Shown piece after piece: positions 1 to 11,786 of a stretch of 64,000 nt of DNA. Within the stretch, counting starts at the first letter, position 1. Every line of letters begins with the position of its first letter. Made by a program: the position numbers and the translations under genes. Source of the DNA: Neurospora tetrasperma FGSC 2508 (taxonomy: Eukaryota; Ascomycota; Sordariomycetes; Sordariales; Sordariaceae). The stretch spans positions 2,781,342-2,845,341 of the forward strand of contig NW_009799104.1 in the NCBI RefSeq assembly GCF_000213175.1. The letters are read 5' to 3'. The notes under the pieces were generated by a model. It was not told the origin of the DNA. It worked only from the letters and a program-made list of their open reading frames with translations, and did not search any database.

Positions 1-1290
1 TTGATATATTACTATCGTTATTAATAAGTTAATTAAAATACGGTACTATATCCTAGAAGAAATATTAATAATTAGTAAATTTATTAAATACTTTATAAAT
101 AAGGTCTTTGTACTTTACGGGCTACTAAATACTATTATATTAAATAGAGGCTCCTAATTCGAATTATAGTTTTAGAGAATACTTTCTATAAGGTTAGGTA
201 TTATACTACGGCTATCTTCAGCGTTCTATTAATAAATTAACAAATGAATAAAATATATTAATATAGAAATAGAATATTACCTCCGTACCTACGTAAATTA
301 GGCCTAGGATAATTAAATTAACTAGTTACCTCTTATTGAATTCGTAAATAATAATACTAACTTAAACTCGACGGACGTCTTTCCCTTCTTCGCTAATTAT
401 AATTTCTACTTATAAATAGGCGTCGAACTTCTATAGCCCTACCCGCCCGGCCTTTCGGACCTATAACGTATAGAGAGTATTTTAAGGCCGGCGAAATTAT
501 TAAACGGTTTAGGAAAGTCCTTAATAAAATTATAGTAATAGCGAAATATATATAAGCGCGCTATAAGGAGAGTACTAATAATTATCGTTCTAATATATTA
601 TAATACTACCCTAAAAATAAAACACTCCTTGATACTATTAACTTTATTATTAGCCGCCCTTAGGCAAAACTATTATTCCTATAGGAAGGGCCTTTCAAAG
701 TAGCTATAGCCGATAGCTATTAAATTATATTTAATTTACTATTAAATATAAAGTACGGACGTACTTTCTATATTAGTATAGTAAGGCCGTAAATAAAGGA
801 AGGTATACCGGGGTAAGATAGTACGTAGGATATCCGGATTAATTAGAGGAGGGTAATAAAATATATTAATAATATTGAAAATATAATTGAATAGTCCTTT
901 AAGGGAATTAATACTTATTATTTTAAAGATAGTAGATAGTAATACTATATCGTTTAGGGCAAACTATACGTACTAATTTGGGAATTAATTAATAATATAG
1001 AATATTATATTAAAATTTTCTATAAATTTCATACTAATAACCCGGAATCCCCCGTCCTTCTACAATAGACTACTATAGAGAAGAGGCGTAAATGCGCCGC
1101 TTAAGCCTTAAATAAAGCCTATAACCGCGCTAGTCCGGGACTATTAACGGCGGTACCGGCTATAAGACGGTCGCTTCGATATTCGATACCGGCTATAAAT
1201 ACCCTTAAAAAGGTTATAAATATAGTAATAGAACGTTTTAAATCCCTAGGGGAAGAGGATTAGTAATTTCTCTTCTATGTATTCTAACGC
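1..1290 (+). pseudogene. gypsy1 pol remnant: integrase C-terminal half plus chromodomain
   Basis: Reading through TAA/TAG stops as Gln or Trp, the plus strand gives a classical Ty3/gypsy integrase core. Around 145-400 it holds NRGSQFEL (for DRGSQF), RLSSAFYQQINKQIKYIN (for the HPQTDGQTER block) and LPLIEFVNNNTNLNSTDVFP. An FKVAIADSYQI segment follows near 690, and a chromodomain-like stretch near 860-1050 ends IFYKFHTNNPESP. These domains normally insert a cDNA copy into chromatin. The first catalytic Asp lies outside the window, and the second is Asn here. The gene is non-functional and truncated by the window edge. Confidence 0.82.
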
Positions 1291-1316
1291 CCGAAGGTAT
1301 TTTAAACCCGGGGTAA

Positions 1317-1627
1317 TATTATAGGGCTAGCCTATAACTTTCATTTAATTGCAGTATTACTACGGCTATAGTTGCCGGTTAATACATACTCTCTAATTAG
1401 CTAAATCGTTTAGCCTTACTATTGCTATAGCGGCTATTAGGCTAATACGGGCCCCCTAATTGGCCATACGCTCCCGGAGGCTCCGGTTACGTATGCCAAG
1501 GACGCGGCTCACCCTCGCCTATATAGGACGAGCCGCTACACACAGGTTCCATAGTTTCCCTTCTTCCTTGTGCAATTACACAAGTTATATTCTACCCTAT
1601 ACGTTCAGTATCGCCTTGCCCCGTGAC
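1317..1627 (+). repeat. gypsy1 3' LTR (about 311 bp)
   Basis: A short purine run (cccggggtaa) precedes TATTATAGGGCTAGC, which reads as a RIP-altered TGTTGTAGGGCTAGC. The same start is seen in the LTRs of gypsy5 at 54596 and 61152. The LTR ends CCCCGTGACA at 1627. The partner LTR is left of the window, so the start is inferred. Its central part (about 1490-1620) keeps CpA and is less mutated than the adjacent coding region. Confidence 0.7.
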
Positions 1628-3550
1628 AGCTAATATATCCTATAATAAAGCCTAAAAGTTTAATTTTAGTAATGTAGAATTCGTACTTCTTCAAATCGGC
1701 CTACAAACTAACGTTTTTCAATTCAATTAATACTTTTCAGATATAATCTTTATATTTATTAAAATTTTCGAATAAATAGAAATATTATTAATATAGGCCG
1801 TACAAGAATCGCCTAAATATTCTCCCAATATAATATTAATAAAACTCTAGAAACTAACGGGCCTATTAATTAACCCGAATAATAGTACCTAATACTTAAA
1901 AGCTCTTATACTGGTATAGAAGGCAGTAAACTCTTTATCATTAAACCTTATACAAATACAATAAAAAACTAAGCAAATATTAATTTTAATAAACTACTAG
2001 GCCTTAATAACTTTGACCAACATCTCCTCAATAAAGGGAAGCGGATATCAATCCGTTCTAATCATAGTATTAAACTTTCAATAATCAATACAAAAGCAGA
2101 GGCTTCCATTAACCTTTTTTATAAATAGGATAAAGGCCGCCCAAAGGGACGAAATAACTTCAATAAATCCCTTTAATAGGTTCTCCAAAATATACTTCCT
2201 TACAACCTCTAACTCGTTTGAGGACATCTCATAAAAAGGGCTATAACCAAATTCCTTTAATCAGTAACCTTCTTCGAAATCGATCTTATAATCGTAAAGT
2301 CGGTATTCTAGCAACGTATTAGAATTATATTTACTAAAAACATCGAAATAATTATAATAACAATGGGGTATAGTTCTTAAAGCTTCTTCGCGCAATTCTC
2401 TTTCGTTTCGAAAGAATAATTCCTATATAGGGTCCTTATTTATTCGTTTAAATTAAATAAACTAATCGATTTCGAAGATACTTATAAAATATATCGTCCG
2501 ATAGTCTTTAACGGCCGAGTAAGTAAAAAGATTGCTGTTAAAAATATATATCTAAATCGGTCTCTCTTTATACTATCCCGTCGAATCCCTTTTGAATTTA
2601 TAGGTACTTTAATTATTAAAGCCTTATTTATTATTTCGAAATTCAATCGGCTTAATTCGGGCGGATTATACAGGTTCTATAATTAATACTATAAAGTAAG
2701 TAAAATTAATCAAATTCCTTTCTATTTTATTTAATAAATTAATCTATTTAAAAATCGAATTAGGGTTTTAGAATAAAATATAAGGACGGGTATAACCGAA
2801 CTCGCTAGTATCTTTATTTCGAATATATTTAAAATCGGCTAATATAATAAGAACTATTCTTGAAAATTATAGTTAAAGAGCCTCGAATTCGTAAATACGT
2901 TTCTTAATTTATCTTTAAGAATATTAAACCTCTCTGTAGTATTAATTGTAAAATTTTTGACTAAATTCTTTTTAACGATAGTCGGGGAAAAACTAATCTG
3001 CTGGAATAAGCCTTAGAGCAACCGTATATCTACTCGTAAACCTATACGCCGGGTAGCTATTATTCTTCCCGTTAACCCATTATTTATCTTTTAATTCTAT
3101 AAATATATTATAGTAGACTATATTCCTCTAATAATCCAAATTTACTATACTAAAACTTCCCGAATAAATTTCAAAACTAAAATTCCTTATCTATTTATAG
3201 TCGGATTTCTATTCAAAAGCGAAAATTAATCGTCGGTTCTTACAATCTACCTAAGTATCGTAGAGGTCGAACTATTTACGGCCGATAGTTATATTATAAT
3301 TTATATTAATAATAATAAAATAATCGAAGGGTATTATTCGATTCCGAACCTTTAAAGCGGCTTTAACGACTTCTCTAATACCTTAGTTAGTCTTTCCTTA
3401 ATAATTACTAATACTTCGCATAGGAAAGTCGCTCGTAGCTTCTACTAGTAAAGGTTCTTTCAATTTATTAATAAATATAGTACTGATAAACAAATAACTA
3501 TTTACTCCTATATTGATTAAGGTATTAAATGTAAATAAAAATATTCCATT
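1628..3550 (-). pseudogene. gypsy2 pol remnant: protease and reverse transcriptase
   Basis: On the minus strand, the protease near 3540-3440 reads TLINIGVNSYLFIS, a decayed D-T/S-G-A motif with Asp to Asn, Thr to Ile and Ala to Val. Reverse transcriptase follows from about 2230 to 1628. It has SLWAAFILFIKKVNGSLCF, CIDYRKFN, YPLPFIEEM, YQVLLFGLINRP (FGL-N-AP block), then AYINNISIYSK where YxDD is expected. It ends ADLKKYEFYITKIKLLGFI, abruptly replaced by the gypsy1 LTR. Both catalytic Asp of the YxDD box are Asn. The order PR-RT supports Ty3/gypsy. Confidence 0.85.
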
Positions 3551-3639
3551 ATTAATTATAGTATATTAAATAAATATAAAATCCCCTCCTAAGTAGGATA
3601 TTAAATTGAATCTATTCTTTCCTTATTTTTATCTATCCT

Positions 3640-5740
3640 TTATCTATTCTGTAACCGATACCTCCCTTCGGAAAGAATCTAATTTACCTAAAGCAATTAA
3701 TTTCCCTAATTATTAATAGTAGTAATAGTAGGTTCTCTAACTAGAGCTATAAGCGGAGTACCAATCTTATAAATTAAATAATATTTATTAATAGTAACTA
3801 CTCGATCGCAACACTCTTAATTGTACTAATCTTTTGAAGGACAATTGTACTTAATATAATTATATTCCTTATAAAAGAAGCAACGACCTTTATTAAATAA
3901 ATAAATAGTCTCTTCAATACAATCTATTATAGAATAATTATTTTTACTACTATTATTAACGGGTTTAAATATAAAAGAGCTAAAACCGCTAGAGCCTCCA
4001 ATTCCCTTATTACTATTATTTCCTTTATTATACGAAAAAGAGGAAGAAGCAACCTTAGTTTCCTCAATAATAGTCTTAAATACTTAACTAAAACTAAAAT
4101 AATCGATACAATAAAATTCGAAAGAAATAGAATAATTTCGATACTTAGCACTTATCTACTTCTTATATTCCATAAGAAGGCGTTAGAATAGTTCGTACTT
4201 CTACTTAATTTTAAAATATTAATATTTATTAATTATACGAATAAACTTATTTTTAAAGAGATTAAAATTATTATTATCCTTTATTTTTGATCTTATAAAA
4301 TTAACGAAAGCCTATTATTTTAATTAAAATCGCTATGTTTATACTATAAATGGGTTATTAAACTAAAATAAATAGTAAGTTAATTTAAATAAATTTCGTA
4401 AAGGTAGAGTATTAAATCTTTGAAAATACATCCGGCTAAACTATACTAATATAGAAAAACTTATCGCGGTCGGTAAAGTAGTAATCAATATTAATCTCGA
4501 GCTTATCTTAAATTAATTTGTACTAAGCCTCGAAAGGTATATCGTTCTCCTTATTTTAATTATAAAACTTAAGCGGGTTAATCTATTTAGTAAAGAAGCG
4601 AACGCAATAGAGGAGGGCAATTATAACCTCGTTGTCGCTATTATTAACGGGTAGAATCGTTCTAAAATAAGTAATTAATCGGCGGAGGGGGGCCGTGCCT
4701 AAATTCTTCTTAATACTAGGGAGGACCGTTTCCTTTACTATAATCGCTATTCTATCTACAAATTAGCGGATACCTTTAAAAATACTCAATTTAGTAATTG
4801 TTTCTTTTAAAATTTAGATTTCTTCCTCTTTATTTATTAAGTAGTCCTTTAAGCATTAGATCATCCGGGGGTTAATATTTAAAATATTAGAAAGAATTTC
4901 CTTCAATTTAAAGCCCCAATTATAAATAGTATAGAACTTAATATTCAAAAACGAAAAAATCTATTACAATTCCGATACTTGTTCCCTTAAAGCTATAGCT
5001 ATTATAACCTAAAATTTAAATTGCTAAAATATATTAGCGGATTAATTAGTATACAGTTCGGTAAATTTAATTTCGTTTAAATAACCTTAGAACGGAAGGT
5101 TTAAAGTAAGTAATAAAGCGTAATAAGGGACGCAAAGGACAGCATCCCGGATAAAGAGTTCCGTAAACTCCTCTATCTTATCCCTTAAATCCTTAATAAT
5201 ATCCTTTAAATTAAAAACAATATTATACTTATCAATCTCGCTACTAATATAATAATCAAACAGATTAAACAACAAATAAAATTCCTCCTCATCGTCCTTA
5301 ATCTTAGTTAGAGCATCGGCTAATACTTCCGAGGGGGAATTAAATTAATAATAAGAGTATAATGAAATCTTCTCTTAGAAAATGGTAAATTTGCTATAGG
5401 ATCTCCCCTTAAGGGGGTAGAGACTATTAAAATACTCCTTATTGAAGCGTATGAAGGATTTCGCATTTTCCTTAATGATAGAATCGACGCACTAAGGTTT
5501 GAGAGTAACCTTTCGGTAAATAATAATCTTTTTTTATTAATATTAAATTCAATAGTAGTTTATTCTATTTCTTCTAACAATTTAGCTTCTGCCTCGTTAT
5601 TAACATCTCCTTCGTAGGAAATTTCATCGACTTAGTTATTGACTTCGGAATTTCCTTCTTCAAAAAGATTATTGATAGAATAATCATCTTCAAAGTAATT
5701 CTTAACTAAACCTTCAATTCTAGTACTAATACTACTACAA
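3640..5740 (-). pseudogene. gypsy2 gag remnant with zinc knuckle
   Basis: The gag coding region lies between the 5' leader and the protease on the minus strand. A 62-codon open stretch at 5275-5087 (YYISSEIDKYNIVFNLKDII, then a PYYALLLTLNLPF segment) remains uninterrupted. Near 3882-3841 the minus strand reads CFFYKEYNYIKYNC, a C-X2-C-X4-H-X4-C knuckle in which the second Cys and the His are now Tyr. Gag normally packages the element RNA. The open stretch at 4151-3927 is probably an out-of-frame shadow. Confidence 0.7.
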
Positions 5741-5744
5741 ATAT

Positions 5745-6255
5745 ATAGGGGTACTATAATATTTATCGTAATTATTATAAATTACACTTACTTAAATTAT
5801 AATAGTTAATTGAAATATTAATTTCGGTTTCTATTTCAAATCGTTGGAATTTAACCTTCCTAGGTATGGATTGGGGGGACCTAAAATAATACAAGGGTAC
5901 AGGATAGGGGAATCGAAGGCAAAGCTAAAATACTATCTATAATAGAAGATTTTAGGTAAGGAGAAGAAAAGGAAGAGAACTAAATACAAATATACGAACC
6001 CAAATAAATACCCTAGCTATACAAGCGATAGCGGAACCTACATACGGGTCGCTATTAGCCAATCCCTTTACTCGTATCCCCATTCACTTATATGATGAAT
6101 AAGAGCAAACACCTTCAATAGGCTTAGAGCTTATTTTAGTCCGTCTTAGTTCGGACCTTCTATATCACTCGTTCCTCCAACCTTCGTAGGCCTTCAATAG
6201 CACCAGAACTCCCCCTGGGAATATGGCGGTCGTGGCGGTAGAGCCTGGCGGGCGC
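5745..6255 (-). repeat. gypsy2 5' LTR and leader
   Basis: This segment precedes gag on the minus strand. It begins TGTGACGGCGCCCGCC at 6255, with GC-rich sequence near 6190-6255 that escaped RIP. The 3' LTR is outside the window, so the LTR end and primer-binding site cannot be fixed. A C-run (ggtccccccaa on the minus strand near 5880) may be in the leader. Confidence 0.5.
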
Positions 6256-6869
6256 CGTCACAAGTAGTATAAATAGATTTAACGGTTAAATTACATTACT
6301 TAAGAAGGCCATTAATATATACTATTTAGTGTATATTAATAACCCTTATACGAAATATAGAGTGGCTATATAAATAATCCGATGGTTTATAGCCTCGATA
6401 TATACAATTCAACAGCTGTATAGTCTATTTGCAGCCGTTTCTCTCGAGTAATTCTATAACAATACGAAACGGGTAGTTTAGTGCGATCTATCGTATTGTA
6501 GTATTTCATTTCTTATATAGATTCGATTCTGGGTATTATTTGCATTAGGCGAGACTAAATTAAAAGATATATTTTCAATATTCACCTTTATTGTCTCCCT
6601 TATTGAATATGTACGACCCTTGAATAACAATACTAAATTGGTAGCGGCGATATAATCTAAGTAGTTACTTAAAAATGTCGAAGAAATTAGAGTTTAGTAC
6701 TATATTGAAGAATCTATTGTCGGCTGGTATAACCTACTCTTACTGCGATAATAATAACAATAATAGTAATAGCGATAGGAATATGGAGGAGAAAGAAGCG
6801 CGACAGCAACGGCATTATTCCTAGTTGTATCGAGGCATTTGTATGGTTGTTAGTGTTTGAAAGTAATCA
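6256..6869. other. Unassigned, partly RIP-mutated segment between gypsy2 and the MULE2 end
   Basis: About 0.6 kb with no match to the other repeats that I can see. It retains more TpG/CpA than the flanks. On the plus strand, TTGGTAGCGGCG at about 6637 is followed by a frame starting MSKKLEFSTILKNLLSAGIT (near 6674) that stays open for about 50 codons, with a run of Asn codons. It could be the interior of MULE2, or the start of an LTR element with a primer-binding site and gag start. Neither is proven. Confidence 0.35.
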
Positions 6870-7196
6870 AAATCAATTGATTTGAGTGAGATTACGTACG
6901 TTGAGAGGTAGTAAGTATAGACTGTTGTTGTGGATACGTATAAAGTACTAGCGTAATAGCGTGTAGAGTGCTAGTATTAGTGCAAAGTGCTGGTGTAAAG
7001 TGCTGGTGCAATTGGCCGTGTGAAAAAAAGGGAGAAGAAATGATTAAGGTAGAGCGATGTTGCTTGTATTGAAAAGACGAAATTCTGCGGGTAAAAACAG
7101 GATTTTCAATGTAAGGTGTCATCAGCTAAACCGCCCCATTTTTCTGGGTGGGGGTGGGTGCGTGTAAATTTTTGGGGGGTGCGGGCAAGTAAACTC
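6870..7196 (+). mobile_element. MULE2: right terminal region
   Basis: This stretch is homologous to the right ends of MULE1 (11030-11291) and the MITE at 29880-30202. All share GTAGAGCGATGTTGC, GAAAAGACGAAATT, a CATCAGCT-AACCGCCCC block and a terminal inverted repeat ending GCGGGCAAGTAAACTC. The boundary at 7196 joins LINE L-D at the point matching L-A near 15071. The left end is not in the window, most likely because gypsy2 interrupted it. Short GTGCAAAGTGCTG-type tandem repeats lie near 6975-7010. An open frame on the minus strand here (7122-6892) is fortuitous. Confidence 0.75.
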
Positions 7197-8246
7197 TAAA
7201 CTATTACCTTTAGGAAGTTTAGGTCTAAATGGGAAGAAAGAATAGGAGGGTAGAAGAGGAAAGAAGTTATAATTAGAGTTTTATAAATACGATAAAAGTG
7301 AAGGAGGCCGTAGAGAAATAGATTTCGGTCCCGGAAAAGATCGATATAATAGAAGATTTCAAATAAGGTTTTTGTAGGTTCGACGGAGAATGTACTAACA
7401 TTATAAAAGAATTCTTCCTATACTAAAAGAAAAGTCGGGGGAGGAAAGCGAATTAATAAACGTTGAAATATAAGATGGTTATAAAGGAAGCGCAGCGGAA
7501 GTATTAAATCGAGTTTAAATACTAAATACTATTAAATTGCAAGGAAATTATTAAAACGATAATGATAAAGAAGAGGATTATTTTAAAAGTATAGCGGGCT
7601 ATATAGTGCAAAAGCATCGCCGAGGCCTTAAAGAACCCGAATTAACTCTAACCTTTAGAGAAATAAGTCCGGACCCGAAGTTATTATTCAATAGATCCGC
7701 CTAAATTACTAACCCTCTAAATGAGTAAAGGGGTAATGAAAACTAAAAACTATAATAGTAAGGCCGAGATTTTTATTAACTACTTTTTCTTAAGAGTAAA
7801 TATTCCAATAAAATATTTACTAAATTAAACTAAATTAAAAAATAGTATTAATACGATAGTTATTAATAGATTAGTTACTAAAGAGAATATTCAAGACATT
7901 CTTTCCCGGATAGCGCCTAATATAGCTCCAGGTATCAATTAGTACTTAAATAGATTTTTAAAATTATATAAGTAACCATTCTAGTAAGCGATAGTATATT
8001 TAATAACCATTAACTTCCAATTGGGATATTTCCTATAATAATTCAATGACGCGAAAGTAACTATCCTTAAAAAGCTTAGAAAAAGTACCGCCTAGTAAAA
8101 GCTAGCGGGCGTATAGAGATTTATTTTATTATTTAATAACGTTAAAAAAATCTTCGAAGGCCTTAAAACTAAAAGATTTACGTAGGTAGCTAAAGAATTT
8201 AACCTTTTACTAAAGGGTTAAATAGGTAACTGGGTAGGTTATTCAA
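7197..8246 (+). pseudogene. L-D ORF2, linker and N-terminal RT segment
   Basis: The segment aligns at DNA level with L-A at 15071-15632 plus 22635-23116. It begins just after the endonuclease domain (AAACTATTACC against L-A AAATTATTACC) and runs to the start of the RT core, where it stops at TTATTCAA, the MULE1 target site. It encodes the region between endonuclease and palm domain, interrupted by many TAG/TAA codons. No open stretch is long enough to be translated usefully. Confidence 0.75.
8239..8246. repeat. MULE1 left target-site duplication (TTATTCAA)
   Basis: The 8-bp TTATTCAA lies directly outside GAGTTAACCTGCC. It is repeated perfectly at 11292-11299, directly outside the other inverted terminus. 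Confidence 0.9.
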
Positions 8247-11200
8247 GAGTTAACCTGCCCGCACGCACCAAAAACCTTAAGGTACGCACTTTTTGGGATC
8301 TGACAGCTGACATGTAAAATATGTTATTTTGGGTGTAAAAATCGGGATTTTCAATGTCGTGAGGTGGGTCAACCCAGTAGATACCCTATAAATCTTAGTC
8401 TTCAGCGGGCAAGCAAAGGGAATCTAATAGCGCTAATCTGGTAATACTTTTATAATATTAAGGAGTCTTCTACTACTATTTATAATTAACTACCTTCTAA
8501 ATACTTACATCTAATAATTTAAAGCTTAATTCTAGTAGCTTAGAGAGTTCAAAGAGCTTAGAGAGTTTAAAGAGCTCAAAGAGGTAAAAGGAAATTAATA
8601 ATAATTTAATAACCTTATTTTTTACTACCTAGTCTCTTACTATTTACTCCCTCGCCCTTATTTTCCAATATTTCTCTAATTTATTATGATCCTCCTCTTT
8701 ATCGTTAGTACTTTAATACAACTACGTATATTATTAGTATTAAACTCCTTAATATTAAATCCCTATTCGTACTTAGAATAATTATAGCGTATTAAAGCTC
8801 GTATAGTATTTAGATTATATAATTTACCCTTTAGCGTAGTAAGTATATATATATGTAAAGTCTTTAATAGTATTACGAATATAAGTTCACTACTAAATAG
8901 ACCTCCTTACTTACGTAAGTGGCCTTTAGGCATTATTTTAGCAGCTAATTTATATTTAAAATATCTATCTACCGTATCCTAAAAAGGCAATTAGTATAAA
9001 ATATACCCAGTATATAAATAATAATTTACCTATCGTTAATATAGGTATTAAAATAGATAGTAAACTTCCTTTATAACTAGGATTATTTTACCCTCTTCTA
9101 ATAAGACCTCTATTTTATAAATATAAGGGAATCTATACTAGGCTTTAAAATTTTTAAATATAATTTAAAAGGGATACTAGGGAGCCCCAACCGCTTAGAG
9201 GGTAACCTTAATTTAAATTTATATTATTAAAAGTCAATAAGATCGAATACCCAAGCAAATAATTTATAAGGGTATTTACCCATCTACTCGTAATTAACCC
9301 ACTTTATACGTATATAATTATTAAACTTAGCTAACAAACTTATATATATTATATAATAGTTATTAATATACTAGAAGTAAGCTTTATATAATCTAATTAG
9401 CCTACTACGAATTGAGAGACTATAATTTTTAAATAAACTATAACTTTATTTAATAATATAGTCCTCTATCCTTAATTAAAATAATTCTTAATATAATATC
9501 CTACTTACTCCTTCTTACAAAGTAATAGTATTTCTCGAATCTACGAAATAATATCCTCTTACTTTCCAAACTAACTCCGTAAAATAAACTAAATATACGC
9601 GAAGTCTACTATATTAAAGGAATAAATTATATATTACTATATAAAGAATAATACTAACCATATATTAGCAACCTTATTTAATAAAGGGTTAAATTTAGCC
9701 TTAACTCTAATTATTATTAAAACTCGAGCGTAACGTCGTTTTAATTCTTTAAAATCTTCTTTATTAAATTACTCTTATACTTCTTAATTATATAAAGGAC
9801 TATAAATCTAATCCTTCTTAAGGTAATTAATAGTATTATAATTAATATACTAAATATATTACTATTTTTATATATTAGGGAAGGTTTAATCAATTATACT
9901 GATAAATTAAGGGTTGCCGTCTGTAATAACTACTATTAGATAAAGGATTTTAAACTTATTAACAGTATCTCTAATATACTAGGCTAAAAATATATAACCC
10001 TCCTCCCTCTTATTATTAAATACTACTTAAAGACTAGTATAAAAATTCTTTTTAGTATAAGGATTATTCCCTAGATTAAAAGGAGATAATACCCCATTAG
10101 TTTTATATATTATATTAATTAAGAGGGTATATAGGAACCTTAATTATATCCGACGTTAGTATTTAGTTACCCAAAAAGTATAATAGAGTGTATTATTATC
10201 TCCCTCAAAAACTTTATATTTGAATATAAGAACCCTGTTACTATTATAATTATCGTTAAACCGTTTAATGAAAATCTGGGTATTATTATAACTTTATTAC
10301 TAATTACAGCGGGCGTTCTAATATATATTATTAAAATCTTTATAAGTTTAGGGAATCTCGGAATACTTTTCCCTAACTATAGCGAGAATAGTCTATATAA
10401 TAAAATCTTATTAAAGTAGAAAGTCTCCGACAAAGTAATTAATTTCTAAATTAACTTCGTACTTAAAAGCCTTACTATAAAATATAAAATAACCTTCTAA
10501 AGTATATAATAGAGGGTAGCCTTCGTATATAAAATTGATAGCCCGGGTAGTCCATCTCTAACTAATACTCTTTTTAAATTAGAATATAACTTTAAAAGGA
10601 TAATAGCGAGCCTTTTTTTATAATATAGAACGCTTTTTCGAATTGCTATTATAAACGGTTTAAGGGTAATACTCTATATAATCGCATCGAAATACAACCT
10701 TAATAATAAAACTATATGCTTTACAGCCTAATTTATTATACTTTTAATTACGCTAAATTAAAATACTAAAGCGGTAATAATAGTAAAAAGTAATAAAATA
10801 AATATATATTTTATTATAATTATTAGTAAATTTAAGAGAAAAGAGGGGGTCGTCGACTAGTACGGTCTATATTATATTAGGGTTAAAGGAAGCATTAGAA
10901 GCAAATATATTATAATTAAAGAGTACAACGTATAATAAAGGCGCTTAGGAAAAGGCATTTAGAGCGATCGGTTAGTCTAAAAATTAATTAAATACAATAA
11001 TTTAACGTATATTAAGAATAACTATAAAATACTATTGTAAATACGTATAAAGTATTAATATAATAGTATATAGAATACTAGTACTATAGTAGTATAAGTG
11101 CGTACAATTAGCTGTATGAAAAAGGGTAAAAAGAAATAGCCAAGTTAGAGCGATGTTGCGTACATTGAAAAGACGAAATTTTGCGAGTAAAAACGGTAAT

Positions 11201-11291
11201 TTCAATGTCAAGTATTATCAGCTGAACCGCCCCAGTTTTCTAGTAGGGGTGCGTACATGGAGGTTTTTGGTGCGTGCGGGCAGGTTAACTC
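8247..11291 (-). mobile_element. MULE1: complete but RIP-inactivated Mutator-like DNA transposon (3,045 bp)
   Basis: The terminal inverted repeats are about 43 bp. The left starts GAGTTAACCTGCCCGCACGC and the complement of the right end starts identically, continuing to ACCAAAAACCT and GTACGCAC. A perfect 8-bp TSD (TTATTCAA) flanks it. Removing it rejoins the RT of LINE L-D. The interior encodes a decayed MULE transposase on the minus strand. The TIRs and subterminal 150-250 bp are much less mutated than the interior. The superfamily call rests on the transposase, because an 8-bp TSD alone would also fit hAT. Confidence 0.88.
8650..10900 (-). pseudogene. MULE1 transposase remnant
   Basis: On the minus strand, reading stops as Gln/Trp, the core gives RFLYTLLINIIYKTNGVLSP near 10140-10081 (first catalytic Asp now Asn in LLIDxxYKTN). 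A KREEGYIF segment follows, then IVVITDGNP near 9940-9911 (second Asp kept), then YINYNTINYLKKD, matching the C-x-x-H helix block of MULE transposases. A WTTRAINFIYEGYPLLY segment lies upstream, near 10535. MULE transposases cut the element at its TIRs. The order of motifs is right, but stops are dense, so the gene is dead. Confidence 0.8.
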
Positions 11292-11299
11292 TTATTCAA

Positions 11300-11786
11300 T
11301 AGAATCTATAGTCCGGGTAATTACTAATATAATCTATACAGTCTAAAAACTTAAAACTATAATATCCTTTATACTCCTCGATCTAAAGGGCGCGTTCAAT
11401 AAGGTTAATTATAGGTAATTTCTATATACCTTATAGGAGATATAATTCCTAATATAGATTATTAAGTGGGTAGCAAGCTTCGTTATAGGTAAGAGAGGCG
11501 CTCTCTTCTTTAATAATAAAATATTTCGCCTTTATACTATTATAATAAGCGTACCTTAAAGTTCCCCCCTTTTACCTATCCTTTTTATTCTCTTTATTAC
11601 CCCATTATACCGGAAGTTAATAATAATCCCGAATATAATTACAATCGGCAATATAAATAATACTAATATTATTATAACAGTTTAGATTATTGAAAAGAAT
11701 TATTGGACATTATAGATAATATAGAAAATATATTCGGAATAGGTTAAAGCGAAAAGTATAGAGTTCGAAGCGAATAAAATAGAATT
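11300..11786 (+). pseudogene. L-D ORF2, reverse transcriptase core
   Basis: After the MULE1 TSD the LINE RT resumes with LLDLKGAFNKVNY (LINE RT block 3), then VPQSSPLLPILFILFI (the PQGSPLSPxLF block), then GNINNTNIII where the F/YADD box is expected; the two Asp are Asn. The segment ends at GAATTA, where an unrelated insert begins. LINE RTs prime reverse transcription at the nicked target. This copy is inactive. Confidence 0.82.

Larger units (their letters stand above)
1..1627 (+). mobile_element. gypsy1: 3' part of a Ty3/gypsy chromovirus
   Basis: This is the downstream part of a plus-strand LTR retrotransposon whose 5' portion lies left of the window. It contains the end of integrase, a chromodomain-like segment and a 3' LTR ending in GTGACA. 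The right boundary is sharp. From base 1628 the minus strand reads the reverse transcriptase of another element (gypsy2), interrupted just after the motif LLGFIIGYI. The insertion into gypsy2 is therefore direct from the sequence. The element is strongly RIP-mutated. Family assignment rests on integrase motifs. Confidence 0.85.
1628..6255 (-). mobile_element. gypsy2: minus-strand Ty3/gypsy element, 5' half
   Basis: On the minus strand the element starts at 6255 with TGTGACGGCGCCCGCC, a typical LTR start. It continues through gag with a zinc knuckle, protease and reverse transcriptase, and is cut at 1628 by gypsy1. RNase H, integrase and the 3' LTR should lie left of the window. Every frame is broken by RIP-type stops. 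The 5' TSD partner is not visible, so the 6255 boundary rests on the TG start and the change of sequence character. Confidence 0.8.

Noticed and set aside
8247-11291. hAT classification from the 8-bp TSD
   Set aside because: The internal protein has MULE transposase motifs (LLINxxYKTN, VITDGNP, YINYNTIN), which outweigh TSD length.
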